64,000 nucleotides of DNA from Galbibacter marinus. GTDB lineage: Bacteria > Bacteroidota > Bacteroidia > Flavobacteriales > Flavobacteriaceae. Shown here in pieces: positions 55,496 to 63,369 of this stretch (position 1 is the first letter of the stretch; every line of letters starts with the position of its first letter). The notes under the pieces were generated by a model. That model saw nothing but the letters and a program-made list of their open reading frames with translations, ran no database searches and was not told the DNA's origin. A program made the position numbers and the translations under genes. The stretch lies in contig NZ_AMSG01000002.1 of assembly GCF_000300875.1 (NCBI RefSeq), positions 273,842 through 337,841 on the forward strand, read 5' to 3'.

Positions 55496-55511
55496 TGGCA
55501 CAACTGTTGAA
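55496..55511 (+). promoter_or_regulatory. Sigma-54-like promoter before the glutamate dehydrogenase gene
   Basis: TGGCAC (55496-55501), five bases, then TTGAA (55507-55511) matches the consensus TGGCAC-N5-TTGCA at all but one position (the -12 C is A). Spacing is exact. Transcription would start near 55522, about 110 bp before the ATG at 55633. The upstream gene encodes a sigma-54 activator. Confidence 0.6.
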
Positions 55512-55632
55512 ATAAACGACAGTGGTTAATTATGTTGTGTCACTATTAATAGGCTATTTAATTAGTTTAGCATGACATTGACCACCATATATACACTAAA
55601 AACTACATAACAAATTAACTAATAGTATATTG

Positions 55633-56922
55633 ATGATTTCAGAAACGATTAAAAAAGACGGTCCTGCAAGGCAAGGGATGCTGGCCAATGTAATGCGCCA
55701 GTTTGAACACGCTGCGGACAGTATTGAACTGAATCCTAATATTAGAAAAATCCTTGCCATTACTAATAATGAGCTCGTAGTGCATTTTCCAGTTAAAATG
55801 GACAGTGGAGAGATCGAAGTGTTTACGGGGTATCGCGTGCAACACAACAACGCATTAGGACCATATAAAGGAGGGCTTCGTTATCATCCAACTGTGGATC
55901 TGGATGCTGCTAGAGCCTTGGCAATGTGGATGACTTGGAAAACTGCTTTGGCTGGACTACCATACGGAGGGGCGAAAGGAGGTATTCAGATTGATCCAAA
56001 AAAATATTCTAATGCAGAACTAGAACGTATCACCCGTAGGTTTACCTATGCTCTTGGTGATAATATTGGTCCTGAGCTGGATATTCCAGCTCCAGATGTC
56101 AATACCAACTCACAGACCATGGCGTGGATATTGGACACCTATATGAGTACTAGGACACCAAACGAGCGTTCTAAAAACTTGCACGTTGTAACAGGTAAAC
56201 CAATTGGTGCAGGTGGTTCAGAGGGAAGAGATCGCGCCACTGGATTTGGTGTCTTTCTTACGGTTAAATTCTGGGCAGAAAAAGAAAAGCTAGATTTAAA
56301 AGGTAAAACATTTATTGTACAAGGTTTTGGAAATGTAGGCTACTGGGCTTCTTGGTTTTTGGAAAAAGAAGGTGCCAAACTTATCGCAGTCCAAGATGTA
56401 ACTGGAACCTATTACAATAAAGAGGGGATCCCTGTTGACGAACTAAATGATTATCAAAAATCTGCTGGTAGCCTTGAGGGCTATAACAATGCTGCTTTAA
56501 TGGCCAATGATAAATTCTTCGCAACTGATTGCGATATTTGTATACCTGCAGCTTTAGGAAACCAAATCACTGCTTCCAACGCACATGATATTAAAGCAAA
56601 GGTTATTGCGGAGGGCGCCAATGGCCCAACCGATATTGATGCAGAGGAAGTGCTTTTACAAAAAGACATTACAATTATACCAGATATTTTATGTAACTCG
56701 GGAGGTGTAATTGGTAGTTATTTTGAATGGTTACAGAACAGAAACGGGGAGATATGGACCATGGATGAGGTCATGGAAAAATTAGAGAAAAAATTAAAAA
56801 CTTCCTTTGATAGGGTTATGAATCTTTCACAAGAGCGAGGTGTTGATACAAGGACAGCCGCTTTTATGATTGCAATAGAAAGGTTAGAGCAGGCCTATAT
56901 TCAAAGAGGTATTTTTCCATAA
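55633..56922 (+). CDS. gdhA: Glutamate dehydrogenase (Glu/Leu/Phe/Val family)
   Basis: I use the ATG at 55633 rather than the adjacent TTG at 55630; the product has 429 residues. Motifs are GPYKGGLRYHPTVDLDAARALAMWMTWK split around K79, LPYGGAKGGIQIDP with catalytic K115, PAPDVNTNSQTMAW, and a dinucleotide site FIVQGFGNVGYWAS. The length of about 430 is that of NAD-linked or dual-cofactor catabolic enzymes rather than the 450-residue NADP type, but cofactor choice is uncertain. It links glutamate and 2-oxoglutarate. The sigma-54-like promoter suggests nitrogen- or carbon-status control by the upstream two-component system. Confidence 0.95.
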   Translation: MISETIKKDGPARQGMLANVMRQFEHAADSIELNPNIRKILAITNNELVVHFPVKMDSGEIEVFTGYRVQHNNALGPYKGGLRYHPTVDLDAARALAMWMTWKTALAGLPYGGAKGGIQIDPKKYSNAELERITRRFTYALGDNIGPELDIPAPDVNTNSQTMAWILDTYMSTRTPNERSKNLHVVTGKPIGAGGSEGRDRATGFGVFLTVKFWAEKEKLDLKGKTFIVQGFGNVGYWASWFLEKEGAKLIAVQDVTGTYYNKEGIPVDELNDYQKSAGSLEGYNNAALMANDKFFATDCDICIPAALGNQITASNAHDIKAKVIAEGANGPTDIDAEEVLLQKDITIIPDILCNSGGVIGSYFEWLQNRNGEIWTMDEVMEKLEKKLKTSFDRVMNLSQERGVDTRTAAFMIAIERLEQAYIQRGIFP

Positions 56923-56960
56923 ATAAAATTTAAACCTAGGAAAAGGACATTATTTGAAAA

Positions 56961-57404
56961 ATGAAGATGATAATGACATACCAAGAACCAATTGTGGAGA
57001 AAAGAGAATATGTGCTCTTAAAACGATTGATCAGTTTGTCTAATTTTCATTTCGATGCAAGGCATTCTGAAGAGATTAAGAAACTAAGTGAGCTGTTAAA
57101 AAGCGCAAAGGTTCTTGATGAAGAACAAATGCCCCAAGATATTGTAAGACTTCAAACTACAGTTACGGTTTCACAATTTGAATCCAGCGACATGCGTTTT
57201 CAAATTGTGTTACCCGATGCTGTCACCATAAAAGAACAGCATAAATCGGTATTATCATCCATAGGGGTAGCCTGTTTCGGTCAAGTTCTTGGCAGTGAAA
57301 TTCAAATTATCTCCGAAGGGATTGTAAAGCAATACAGTATTGTTAAAGTAAATCAACCTAATACGACAAAAAGTTCTGTTTCTCTGGATCACGACAATGA
57401 TTAA
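56961..57404 (+). CDS. Rnk/GreA-type C-terminal domain protein
   Basis: This 147-residue protein has a short helical N-terminus (about 10-60) and a GreA/GreB C-terminal-like FKBP fold: VRLQTTVTVSQFESSDMRFQ, ending in LSSIGVACFGQVLGSEI. It is too short for the GreA coiled coil with acidic tip residues, so it resembles Rnk, an RNA polymerase-binding protein, rather than a cleavage factor. It lies 38 bp after gdhA and is probably co-transcribed. Confidence 0.8.
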   Translation: MKMIMTYQEPIVEKREYVLLKRLISLSNFHFDARHSEEIKKLSELLKSAKVLDEEQMPQDIVRLQTTVTVSQFESSDMRFQIVLPDAVTIKEQHKSVLSSIGVACFGQVLGSEIQIISEGIVKQYSIVKVNQPNTTKSSVSLDHDND

Positions 57405-57636
57405 TATGCGATACAACCTAGTTGTTGCGCAAGAAATGGCTTTTGTGGTTCTCTTTTAATCTATTATTTTTATTGAGATCATTGTAAAAACCCTATAATA
57501 TATACAGGTTTTCTCTATCGTGATAATTATTTGTTTGATAAATCAATATAATGTGTTAAATTGTGAAAGATTTAAATGATGTTATATTTATAATTTGTTG
57601 AGATTTATTTCGTGATAAATGAGGTTATATTAACTA

Positions 57637-57659
57637 AAGATGTTACTTTTAAACATCTT
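57637..57659 (+). repeat. Inverted repeat in the leader of the repeat-lipoprotein gene
   Basis: AAGATGTT (57637-57644) and AACATCTT (57652-57659) form a perfect 8-bp dyad with a 7-nt spacer, 27 bp before the ATG. It could be an operator or a 5' hairpin. The rest of the 282-bp gap from 57405 is AT-rich with no credible gene. Confidence 0.5.
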
Positions 57660-57686
57660 AATTAATTAATTTAAAACTTTATTATC

Positions 57687-57956
57687 ATGAAAAAACTAGT
57701 ATTTACTTTAGCAAGTGTAATTGTATTATCAACCTTAAACTCATGTGCTCACGATGAGAGTACAGCCCAAATTGATAGCCTATATGCAGTGGACCGAAGA
57801 AAAGTGGAAAGACCAGGAAACCAAGGACAGAAGGATGAACCAAAGTCAGTGGACAAAAGAAAAGTTGAAAGACCAGGAAACCAAGGACAAAACGGTGAAC
57901 CACAGTCCGTGGATAAAAGAAAGGTTGAACGACCTGGTAACCAAGGTGGGAATTAG
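57687..57956 (+). CDS. Small lipoprotein with 20-residue KRKVERPGNQG repeats
   Basis: This 89-residue protein has lipobox LNSC (Cys20), a short linker (21-34) and then 2.75 copies of a 20-residue unit at 35-54, 55-74 and 75-89. Each unit reads about VDKRKVERPGNQGQNGEPQS, with a basic K/R-R-K cluster at its start and a Pro-Gly-Asn turn. The mature part is almost wholly repeat, highly charged and probably disordered. I recognise no named family. It could be a surface or periplasmic binder, or a precursor cut at the basic sites. Its 3' end overlaps the next gene by 11 bp. Confidence 0.75.
   Translation: MKKLVFTLASVIVLSTLNSCAHDESTAQIDSLYAVDRRKVERPGNQGQKDEPKSVDKRKVERPGNQGQNGEPQSVDKRKVERPGNQGGN
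57789..57953 (+). repeat. 60-bp tandem coding repeat, 2.75 copies
   Basis: Units lie at 57789-57848, 57849-57908 and 57909-57953. They share long identical stretches such as GAAAGACCAGGAAACCAAGG in the first two units; the third unit has drifted at third codon positions. Because 60 is divisible by 3, all frames stay open through the array. Confidence 0.85.
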
Positions 57957-58374
57957 AATATTCGCAAGTCTTTTAGTTGCTTTGTCTGGTTTGGTTTTAT
58001 TTACCGATAAGGTAACTACCTTTGGTATAACAAGTAACTTTGGATTCCAAGATACCCAAACGTTCATTTGGGCATTATCTCAATCCTTTTCTCCTTTAAT
58101 ATTAATTTTAGGAAGTTGCTTGAAACCATTTAGAATTGCCTATACGATTCCAGGATATATTTACTTTATCCAAATTTATTGGGTGTTTCATCCTGATATA
58201 AGATTTGATGATGTATTTCTTCAAATTTACGCTATCGGGTTCGTCTCTGCATTTACGACTCTTATAATTGTAATTAATTATTTATTTCAAGGAGAGAGAG
58301 ATCAGGAGATAGAATATCATTCTAGTTTGGAACACTATTTAGATCTCCAAAGTCCTGTGAAAGCTACCGAATAA
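57946..58374 (+). CDS. Four-helix membrane protein, function unknown
   Basis: I choose a GTG at 57946, 11 bp inside the repeat-lipoprotein gene, giving 142 residues that begin at the first membrane helix. The same frame stays open back to 57745, but that part reads the 60-bp repeats out of phase and is strongly hydrophilic. Helices are about ASLLVALSGLVLFTDKV, FIWALSQSFSPLILILGSC, YTIPGYIYFIQIYWVF and YAIGFVSAFTTLIIVINYLF, with an acidic C-terminal tail. I recognise no family. The overlap suggests translation coupled to the repeat lipoprotein. Confidence 0.62.
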   Translation: MGIRIFASLLVALSGLVLFTDKVTTFGITSNFGFQDTQTFIWALSQSFSPLILILGSCLKPFRIAYTIPGYIYFIQIYWVFHPDIRFDDVFLQIYAIGFVSAFTTLIIVINYLFQGERDQEIEYHSSLEHYLDLQSPVKATE

Positions 58375-58401
58375 TTGGACTTAAATAATATAGATGAATA
58401 T

Positions 58402-58444
58402 AAAAAAGGGAAATGCCTATAAAGTTAAGGCAGTTCCCTTTTTT
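58402..58444. terminator. Bidirectional terminator between the membrane-protein gene and metY
   Basis: AAAAAAGGGAA plus TGCC on the left (58402-58417) pairs with GGCA plus TTCCCTTTTTT on the right (58429-58444), with one bulged base on each side. A and T runs let it work in both directions. Confidence 0.85.
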
Positions 58445-58463
58445 ATATTATACTAAACCGAAT

Positions 58464-59738
58464 CTATAGCGAATTGAATGCAGCTGTAAGGTCCTGTTTT
58501 AAATCCTCCAAGTCCTCTAGTCCTAGAGATAGACGGATAAGGTCTTGAGAAACACCAGCAGATTTCTGATCTTGATCACTTAATTGTTGATGTGTAGTAC
58601 TTGCAGGGTGAATAACCAGTGATTTGGTATCTCCAATGTTTGCAAGTAAAGAGAATAATTTAGTATTGTTTGCGATTTTTTTGGCAGCTTCAAAACCTCC
58701 TTTAACACCAAAGGTAAGGATTCCACTTTGACCTTCTGGTAAGTATTTCTTAGCCAACTTATAATAAGGACTACTTTCCAATCCAGGATAGTTTACCCAA
58801 GATACTTCTTTTTGTTCTTGTAGCCATTTAGCCAAACTAAGAGTGTTCTGGCTAATTTTCTCCATTCTAATTCCCAAGGTTTCTAATCCTTGAATAATTT
58901 GAAATGAATTATATGGACTAATAGATGCGCCTAAATCTCTTAGACCTTCCACTCGAGCTTTAGCTATAAATGCTGCTGGTCCAAGAGCATCGTGGTATAC
59001 GAGTCCGTGATACCCTGGAGATGGTTCAGTGAATTCTGGAAATTTCCCGCTGCTCCAATCAAAAGTACCTGCATCGATCACCGCTCCTCCAATAGAAGTA
59101 CCATTTCCACTAATATATTTAGTTAATGAATGGATAACAATGTTTGCTCCATATTCAATCGGTTTTAATAAATATGAAGTCGCAACCGTATTATCAACAA
59201 TTAGTGGGATTTTGTTTTCTTTGGCGATCGCTGCGATTGCTTTAATATCAAGAACGTCTAATTTAGGATTTCCAAGAGATTCAATAAAGATTGCCTTGGT
59301 GTTCTGTTGTATTGCATTTTTGAAATTATCAGTATCTATAGGGTCTATAAAACTTGTTGTAATTCCAAATCTAGGCAAGGTTACCCCAAATAAATTGTAA
59401 GTACCTCCATAAAGACTACTTGAAGAAACGATGTGATCCCCAGATCTTAGAAGTGTTAAGATTGCTGTTGAGATGGCCGCCATTCCCGAGGCAGTGGTTA
59501 TGGCACCTATACCTCCTTCTAATGCTGCTAATCGCTGCTCCAAAATGTCATTGGTAGGGTTGTTTAATCGTGTGTAGATATAACCAGCTTCAGAAAGGTT
59601 GAATAGGTTAGCTGCATGGTCTGCATCGTTAAACACAAAGGAAGTAGACTGGTAAATAGGTACCGCTCTAGTACCTCCATGTGCAGTAACATCATGGCCT
59701 CCATGTACTGCTGTAGTAGAAAATTTTGATTCGCTCAT
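58464..59738 (-). CDS. metY: O-acetylhomoserine sulfhydrylase MetY
   Basis: This 424-residue PLP enzyme of the Cys/Met metabolism class has YIYTRLNNPTNDILEQRLAA, ASGMAAISTAIL, SLYGGTYNLF and the PLP-Lys motif VIHSLTKYISGNG. A C-terminal STTHQQLS is typical of MetY. It joins O-acetylhomoserine and sulfide to form homocysteine. It is transcribed alone from a promoter at 59909-59939, through a leader with a short peptide and a terminator, so methionine-responsive control is likely. Confidence 0.95.
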   Translation of the reverse strand: MSESKFSTTAVHGGHDVTAHGGTRAVPIYQSTSFVFNDADHAANLFNLSEAGYIYTRLNNPTNDILEQRLAALEGGIGAITTASGMAAISTAILTLLRSGDHIVSSSSLYGGTYNLFGVTLPRFGITTSFIDPIDTDNFKNAIQQNTKAIFIESLGNPKLDVLDIKAIAAIAKENKIPLIVDNTVATSYLLKPIEYGANIVIHSLTKYISGNGTSIGGAVIDAGTFDWSSGKFPEFTEPSPGYHGLVYHDALGPAAFIAKARVEGLRDLGASISPYNSFQIIQGLETLGIRMEKISQNTLSLAKWLQEQKEVSWVNYPGLESSPYYKLAKKYLPEGQSGILTFGVKGGFEAAKKIANNTKLFSLLANIGDTKSLVIHPASTTHQQLSDQDQKSAGVSQDLIRLSLGLEDLEDLKQDLTAAFNSL

Positions 59739-59766
59739 AATGGTTCAAAACGTTTAAATGTTATAT

Positions 59767-59793
59767 AAAAAAAGTCCCCAAACAATGAGGACT
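59767..59793 (-). terminator. Leader terminator of metY
   Basis: On the minus strand AGTCCTC (59793-59787) pairs with GGGGACT (59779-59773), with one G-T wobble and a 7-nt loop, followed by a run of seven T. It lies about 30 bp before the metY ATG, inside the leader, so it can stop transcription before metY. Its 5' arm can also pair with a GGACT upstream. Confidence 0.75.
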
Positions 59794-59821
59794 CTATAAG
59801 TGTTCTATTTTAAGCACAACA

Positions 59822-59854
59822 TTATATAGTCCCTAAAAGGAAGGACATGCGCAT
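59822..59854 (-). CDS. Putative metY leader peptide MRMSFLLGTI
   Basis: A ten-codon frame, ATG CGC ATG TCC TTC CTT TTA GGG ACT ATA TAA, lies about 50 nt after the predicted transcription start and just before the competing hairpins. Two of its first three codons are Met, as expected if ribosome behaviour at Met codons controls the structure. Its 3' part encodes the GGACTATA strand of the antiterminator. Whether it is translated is not known; a ligand-binding RNA without a peptide is the alternative. Confidence 0.5.
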   Translation of the reverse strand: MRMSFLLGTI

Positions 59855-59908
59855 ACAATGGTTATGTTTTGAAATAGCTGTGATCATCTTAACTAATGTA
59901 ATGAAAGG

Positions 59909-59939
59909 CAAATGTATCTAATTTTTCAATAAGCTACAA
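59909..59939 (-). promoter_or_regulatory. metY promoter
   Basis: On the minus strand TTG (59939-59937), 20 bp, then TACATTTG (59916-59909) fit the Bacteroidota -33/-7 consensus with the same spacing as the purB promoter. Transcription should start near 59903, giving a leader of about 165 nt. Confidence 0.68.
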
Positions 59940-60361
59940 GTCTACCGATTTAATAGATTAATAAATATGTAGTTTTTTTAAGGTTTTTTGTTACAATCTT
60001 AAATTCAAGGGCTGAAAGATTAATGGATTACTACATCTTATTTATAATTTACATAAATCAAAAGTGGAGGTGGGTGTATAATTACAATCGTTTTACAAAC
60101 CATTAACATCAGTTGCATTTAAAGTATTGTATCACACTTTTTTATACATTTTTGCTGTATTTTCTTCAATTTGTCTATCTAATCATTAGTACTTGGATAA
60201 TATAGTATTAGTATATGCTAATATTTAGATATTTTTTCACGCTCATAATTATAATTTTACAAGTGTCAATACAACACATATTTAATGTGTCGTTTTAAAC
60301 CTTGTTTTAAAATGGTATAACTGTTTATAAACTAACAAAATAACCTGTAAAATTATTGATT
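59940..60361. other. Long AT-rich upstream region of the second susC
   Basis: A 422-bp region with no credible gene. It holds two dyads: TATTAG/CTAATA (60206-60223) and ACACAT/ATGTGT (60274-60290), the second about 72 bp before the susC ATG. Either could be a regulator site for the second PUL. No exact TANNTTTG element was found. Confidence 0.45.
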
Positions 60362-63358
60362 ATGAAACAAACCAATTCATTTAAAGACATCGGGAGTGGG
60401 GAGTACTATACTCTTTACAAATGGCTTTTTTTAGTTGTTTTCCTCTTGATGTCATTTACTTCAATGGCCCAAACCGGGATCCAGGGTACAGTAAGTGATC
60501 CTGATGGAATACCCATTGCTGGGGCATCAGTAATTGTAAAGAACACCTCAAATGGGGTCGTTACTGATTTCGATGGTAAATTTCAATTAGACGTTCCTTC
60601 AACCAATGCGGTACTCACCGTATCCTATATTGGATTTGAGACGCAAGAAATTCCTGTAGGTACTCAAACCAATTTTAATGTGGTCCTTAAAGAGGATCTT
60701 CAAGAACTTGATGAAGTTGTAGTTATCGGATATGGAACACAGAAAAGAGCTGATGTAACCTCAGCGGTTTCTACCGTGAAGGCTGAAGACTTTGTAAAAG
60801 GTAATGTAAAGGATGCTGCACAACTGATTCAAGGTAAGGTAGCTGGATTAACCATTTCAGCACCTTCTGGAGATCCTACAGAGGGCACGCAGATCAAACT
60901 AAGAGGAGTTTCATCTCTTACTGGAGGTACTTCGCCTTTAGTGTTGGTTGATGGTGTTCCTGCTAGTCTAAGCACAGTGGCACCCGAGGATATTGAAACT
61001 ATTGATGTTTTAAAGGATGGGTCTGCTACGGCAATTTATGGAACACGTGGAACCAATGGAGTGATTATTATTACGACCAAAAAAGGAAATTATAATGAGC
61101 GTCCTACTATTGAATATAGTGGGTATTCTTCGCTTTCTACCATTTCAGAGAAAATGGACTTTTTGGATGCAGATCAGCTTCGGGAAAAATATGCGGAAGG
61201 ATATGAATTTGTAGGAGCGAATCTTCAGGATTTTGGTCACAGTACTGATTGGTTGGATGAGATTACTCGCGATGCGATTAGTCAGGTACATAACCTAATT
61301 TTTAGAGGTGGTAACGATGCCACTAATATTACAGCTTCGATCAACTATCGAGATTTAGAGGGGATTTTTCTAAAATCAGAGACCGAAAAATACACTGGCC
61401 GCGTTAGTGTAAATCACGCTATGTTTGACAACAAGTTAAAGACAAATATCGCAGTTATTGCCAGCGAACAGGTATTTAATACCTTGGGTGATGGAACTAG
61501 CTTTGATCCTTATATCTATAGACAAGCTATTATCAGAAACCCTACAGAACCACTTTATGATAGTAATGGTAATTGGTTTGAGCGGGATGTCTATTTCTAT
61601 GACAATCCAGTAGGTTATATTCAGGAGACCATAGGGGAGAATCGCTACAGAAATTTGCGTTTTGATTTTAGTATGAGCTATGATTTTAATGATGACCTAA
61701 CTATAAAAGGACTTTATACGCGAAAAGGAAATTCAAATATTCGTGGTTTTTACAGAACTAAAAAGCACGTTTCAACCGTGAAATACGGACAAGATGGTTT
61801 TGCCTCTAGAGGAACAGATGATTATAGAGGAAATTATGGTCAAATTACCCTTGACTATGACAAAAAATTCGGAAAACATAGTATTAGTGCCATGGCAGGT
61901 TATAATTATGAAGATAATGTAAACGAAGGATTTTGGGCCACTAACCGTAGATTTCCTACCGATGGGTTTGATTATAATAACATAGGTTCAGGACAAGGTC
62001 TACAACTCGGAGAGGCAGGTATGAGTAGTTATAAAAACTCGGACAAATTGATTGCTTTCTTTGGTAGGGTTACTTATAACTTTGATGATCGTTATTTATT
62101 GTTAGCTAGTTTACGTCATGAAGGTTCTTCACGTTTTGGAAAGGACAATAAATGGGGTAGTTTCCCTGGGATTTCTGCTGGATGGCGTATCGATCAAGAG
62201 GATTTTATGGAAAATGCGACTTGGGTAGATAATTTAAAATTAAGAGCTGGATATGGGGTTACTGGAATTAATGCGGGTTCTAATTATCAGTCTCTTAGTG
62301 GTCTTACTTATGGGGATTACTTCTTAAACAATGGAAATTGGATTCGAGAATTGGTTCCTTCACGAAATGCCAATCCCAATCTTGCTTGGGAGAAGAAAAA
62401 AGAGGTCAACGTTGGATTGGATTTTGGTCTACTAAATAACCGTATTAGTGGATCTGTTGATTATTACCAAAGAACTACTGATGGTGCACTGTTTAACTAT
62501 AGCGTTCCAACACCTCCTTACTTTTATCCAACAATATCTGCAAACGTGGCGGAGCTTAAAAACTCAGGACTAGAAATACTATTTACAGTGGTACCATTTG
62601 AAGGAGAAAATTTTAACTGGACTTCTAATATGACCTATTCCACCAACTCCAATGAGGTAGTATCTCTATCGAATGATCAATTTCAGTTAACCAATGATTT
62701 CTTCTATCAAGGATACACGGGAGAACCAATTCAAATTGAGACTCATAGAGTAAAGGAAGGAGAACCAATTGGAAATTTTTATGGACTCAAGAGTGTTGAT
62801 ATCAGCGATGATGGCGTATTTATGATTGAAACTCCAGATGGTGAGATTATTCCAGCTACAGAGTCTTCTGCTGATGATCGTCAGGTGCTGGGCAATGGAC
62901 TTCCTAAAGCTTATTTTAGTTGGAACAATTCAGTTTCCTATAAAAATTGGGATCTAAATGTGAACTTAAGAGGAGCGCTGGATTATCAAATCCTGAATTT
63001 TTCTAGAATGTTCTATGAGAATCCTACAGTGAGTTACAACGTTCTTGATACTGCTTTTGACAAAGTTTATGGTAAGGCAGTTTTAAATGATGTACAACGT
63101 TATGTGAGTCATTACGTGGAAGATGGAGATTTCTTAAAAATAGATAATGTAACCCTAGGTTATACACTTCCTAAGGATGCCCTAAAGTTCACCAATAGTT
63201 TTAGAATTTACCTCTCAGGACTGAATTTAGCGACTTTTACTAAGTACAAAGGTATTGACCCAGAAGTCAATAGAAATGGACTCTCACCGGGGAATGATGA
63301 ACGTGATAAATATCCGTCTACCAGAACATTCACCCTAGGAATTAACTTCACCTTATAA
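60362..63358 (+). CDS. susC: SusC-type TonB-linked outer-membrane transporter, second PUL
   Basis: I use the ATG at 60362 (998 residues); an upstream TTG at 60356 would add two residues. It has a signal helix (LFLVVFLLMSFTSMAQ), a carboxypeptidase-like domain (about 40-120), the SusC motif ELDEVVVIGYGTQKR, a plug (LRGVSSLTGGTSPLVLVDGV) and a barrel with LRAGYGVTGINAGSN. It is the first gene of a PUL that runs off the window and is only distantly similar to the SusC at 32127. The long unoccupied region upstream suggests its own regulation. The substrate is unknown. Confidence 0.96.
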   Translation: MKQTNSFKDIGSGEYYTLYKWLFLVVFLLMSFTSMAQTGIQGTVSDPDGIPIAGASVIVKNTSNGVVTDFDGKFQLDVPSTNAVLTVSYIGFETQEIPVGTQTNFNVVLKEDLQELDEVVVIGYGTQKRADVTSAVSTVKAEDFVKGNVKDAAQLIQGKVAGLTISAPSGDPTEGTQIKLRGVSSLTGGTSPLVLVDGVPASLSTVAPEDIETIDVLKDGSATAIYGTRGTNGVIIITTKKGNYNERPTIEYSGYSSLSTISEKMDFLDADQLREKYAEGYEFVGANLQDFGHSTDWLDEITRDAISQVHNLIFRGGNDATNITASINYRDLEGIFLKSETEKYTGRVSVNHAMFDNKLKTNIAVIASEQVFNTLGDGTSFDPYIYRQAIIRNPTEPLYDSNGNWFERDVYFYDNPVGYIQETIGENRYRNLRFDFSMSYDFNDDLTIKGLYTRKGNSNIRGFYRTKKHVSTVKYGQDGFASRGTDDYRGNYGQITLDYDKKFGKHSISAMAGYNYEDNVNEGFWATNRRFPTDGFDYNNIGSGQGLQLGEAGMSSYKNSDKLIAFFGRVTYNFDDRYLLLASLRHEGSSRFGKDNKWGSFPGISAGWRIDQEDFMENATWVDNLKLRAGYGVTGINAGSNYQSLSGLTYGDYFLNNGNWIRELVPSRNANPNLAWEKKKEVNVGLDFGLLNNRISGSVDYYQRTTDGALFNYSVPTPPYFYPTISANVAELKNSGLEILFTVVPFEGENFNWTSNMTYSTNSNEVVSLSNDQFQLTNDFFYQGYTGEPIQIETHRVKEGEPIGNFYGLKSVDISDDGVFMIETPDGEIIPATESSADDRQVLGNGLPKAYFSWNNSVSYKNWDLNVNLRGALDYQILNFSRMFYENPTVSYNVLDTAFDKVYGKAVLNDVQRYVSHYVEDGDFLKIDNVTLGYTLPKDALKFTNSFRIYLSGLNLATFTKYKGIDPEVNRNGLSPGNDERDKYPSTRTFTLGINFTL

Positions 63359-63369
63359 ACTATAGTCAG

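Noticed and set aside
57745-57945. Coding status of the upstream part of the four-helix membrane-protein frame
   Set aside because: This part reads the lipoprotein repeats out of phase and looks unlike a signal or membrane segment; I kept the GTG start at 57946 but list the overlap as a finding.
57789-57953. CRISPR array suggested by regular 60-bp repeats
   Set aside because: The units are directly adjacent with no spacers, lie within a coding frame and are divisible by three; no cas genes are near.
59739-59905. SAM riboswitch before metY
   Set aside because: The conserved SAM-I core and the SAM-II pattern were not found; the leader looks like an attenuator.
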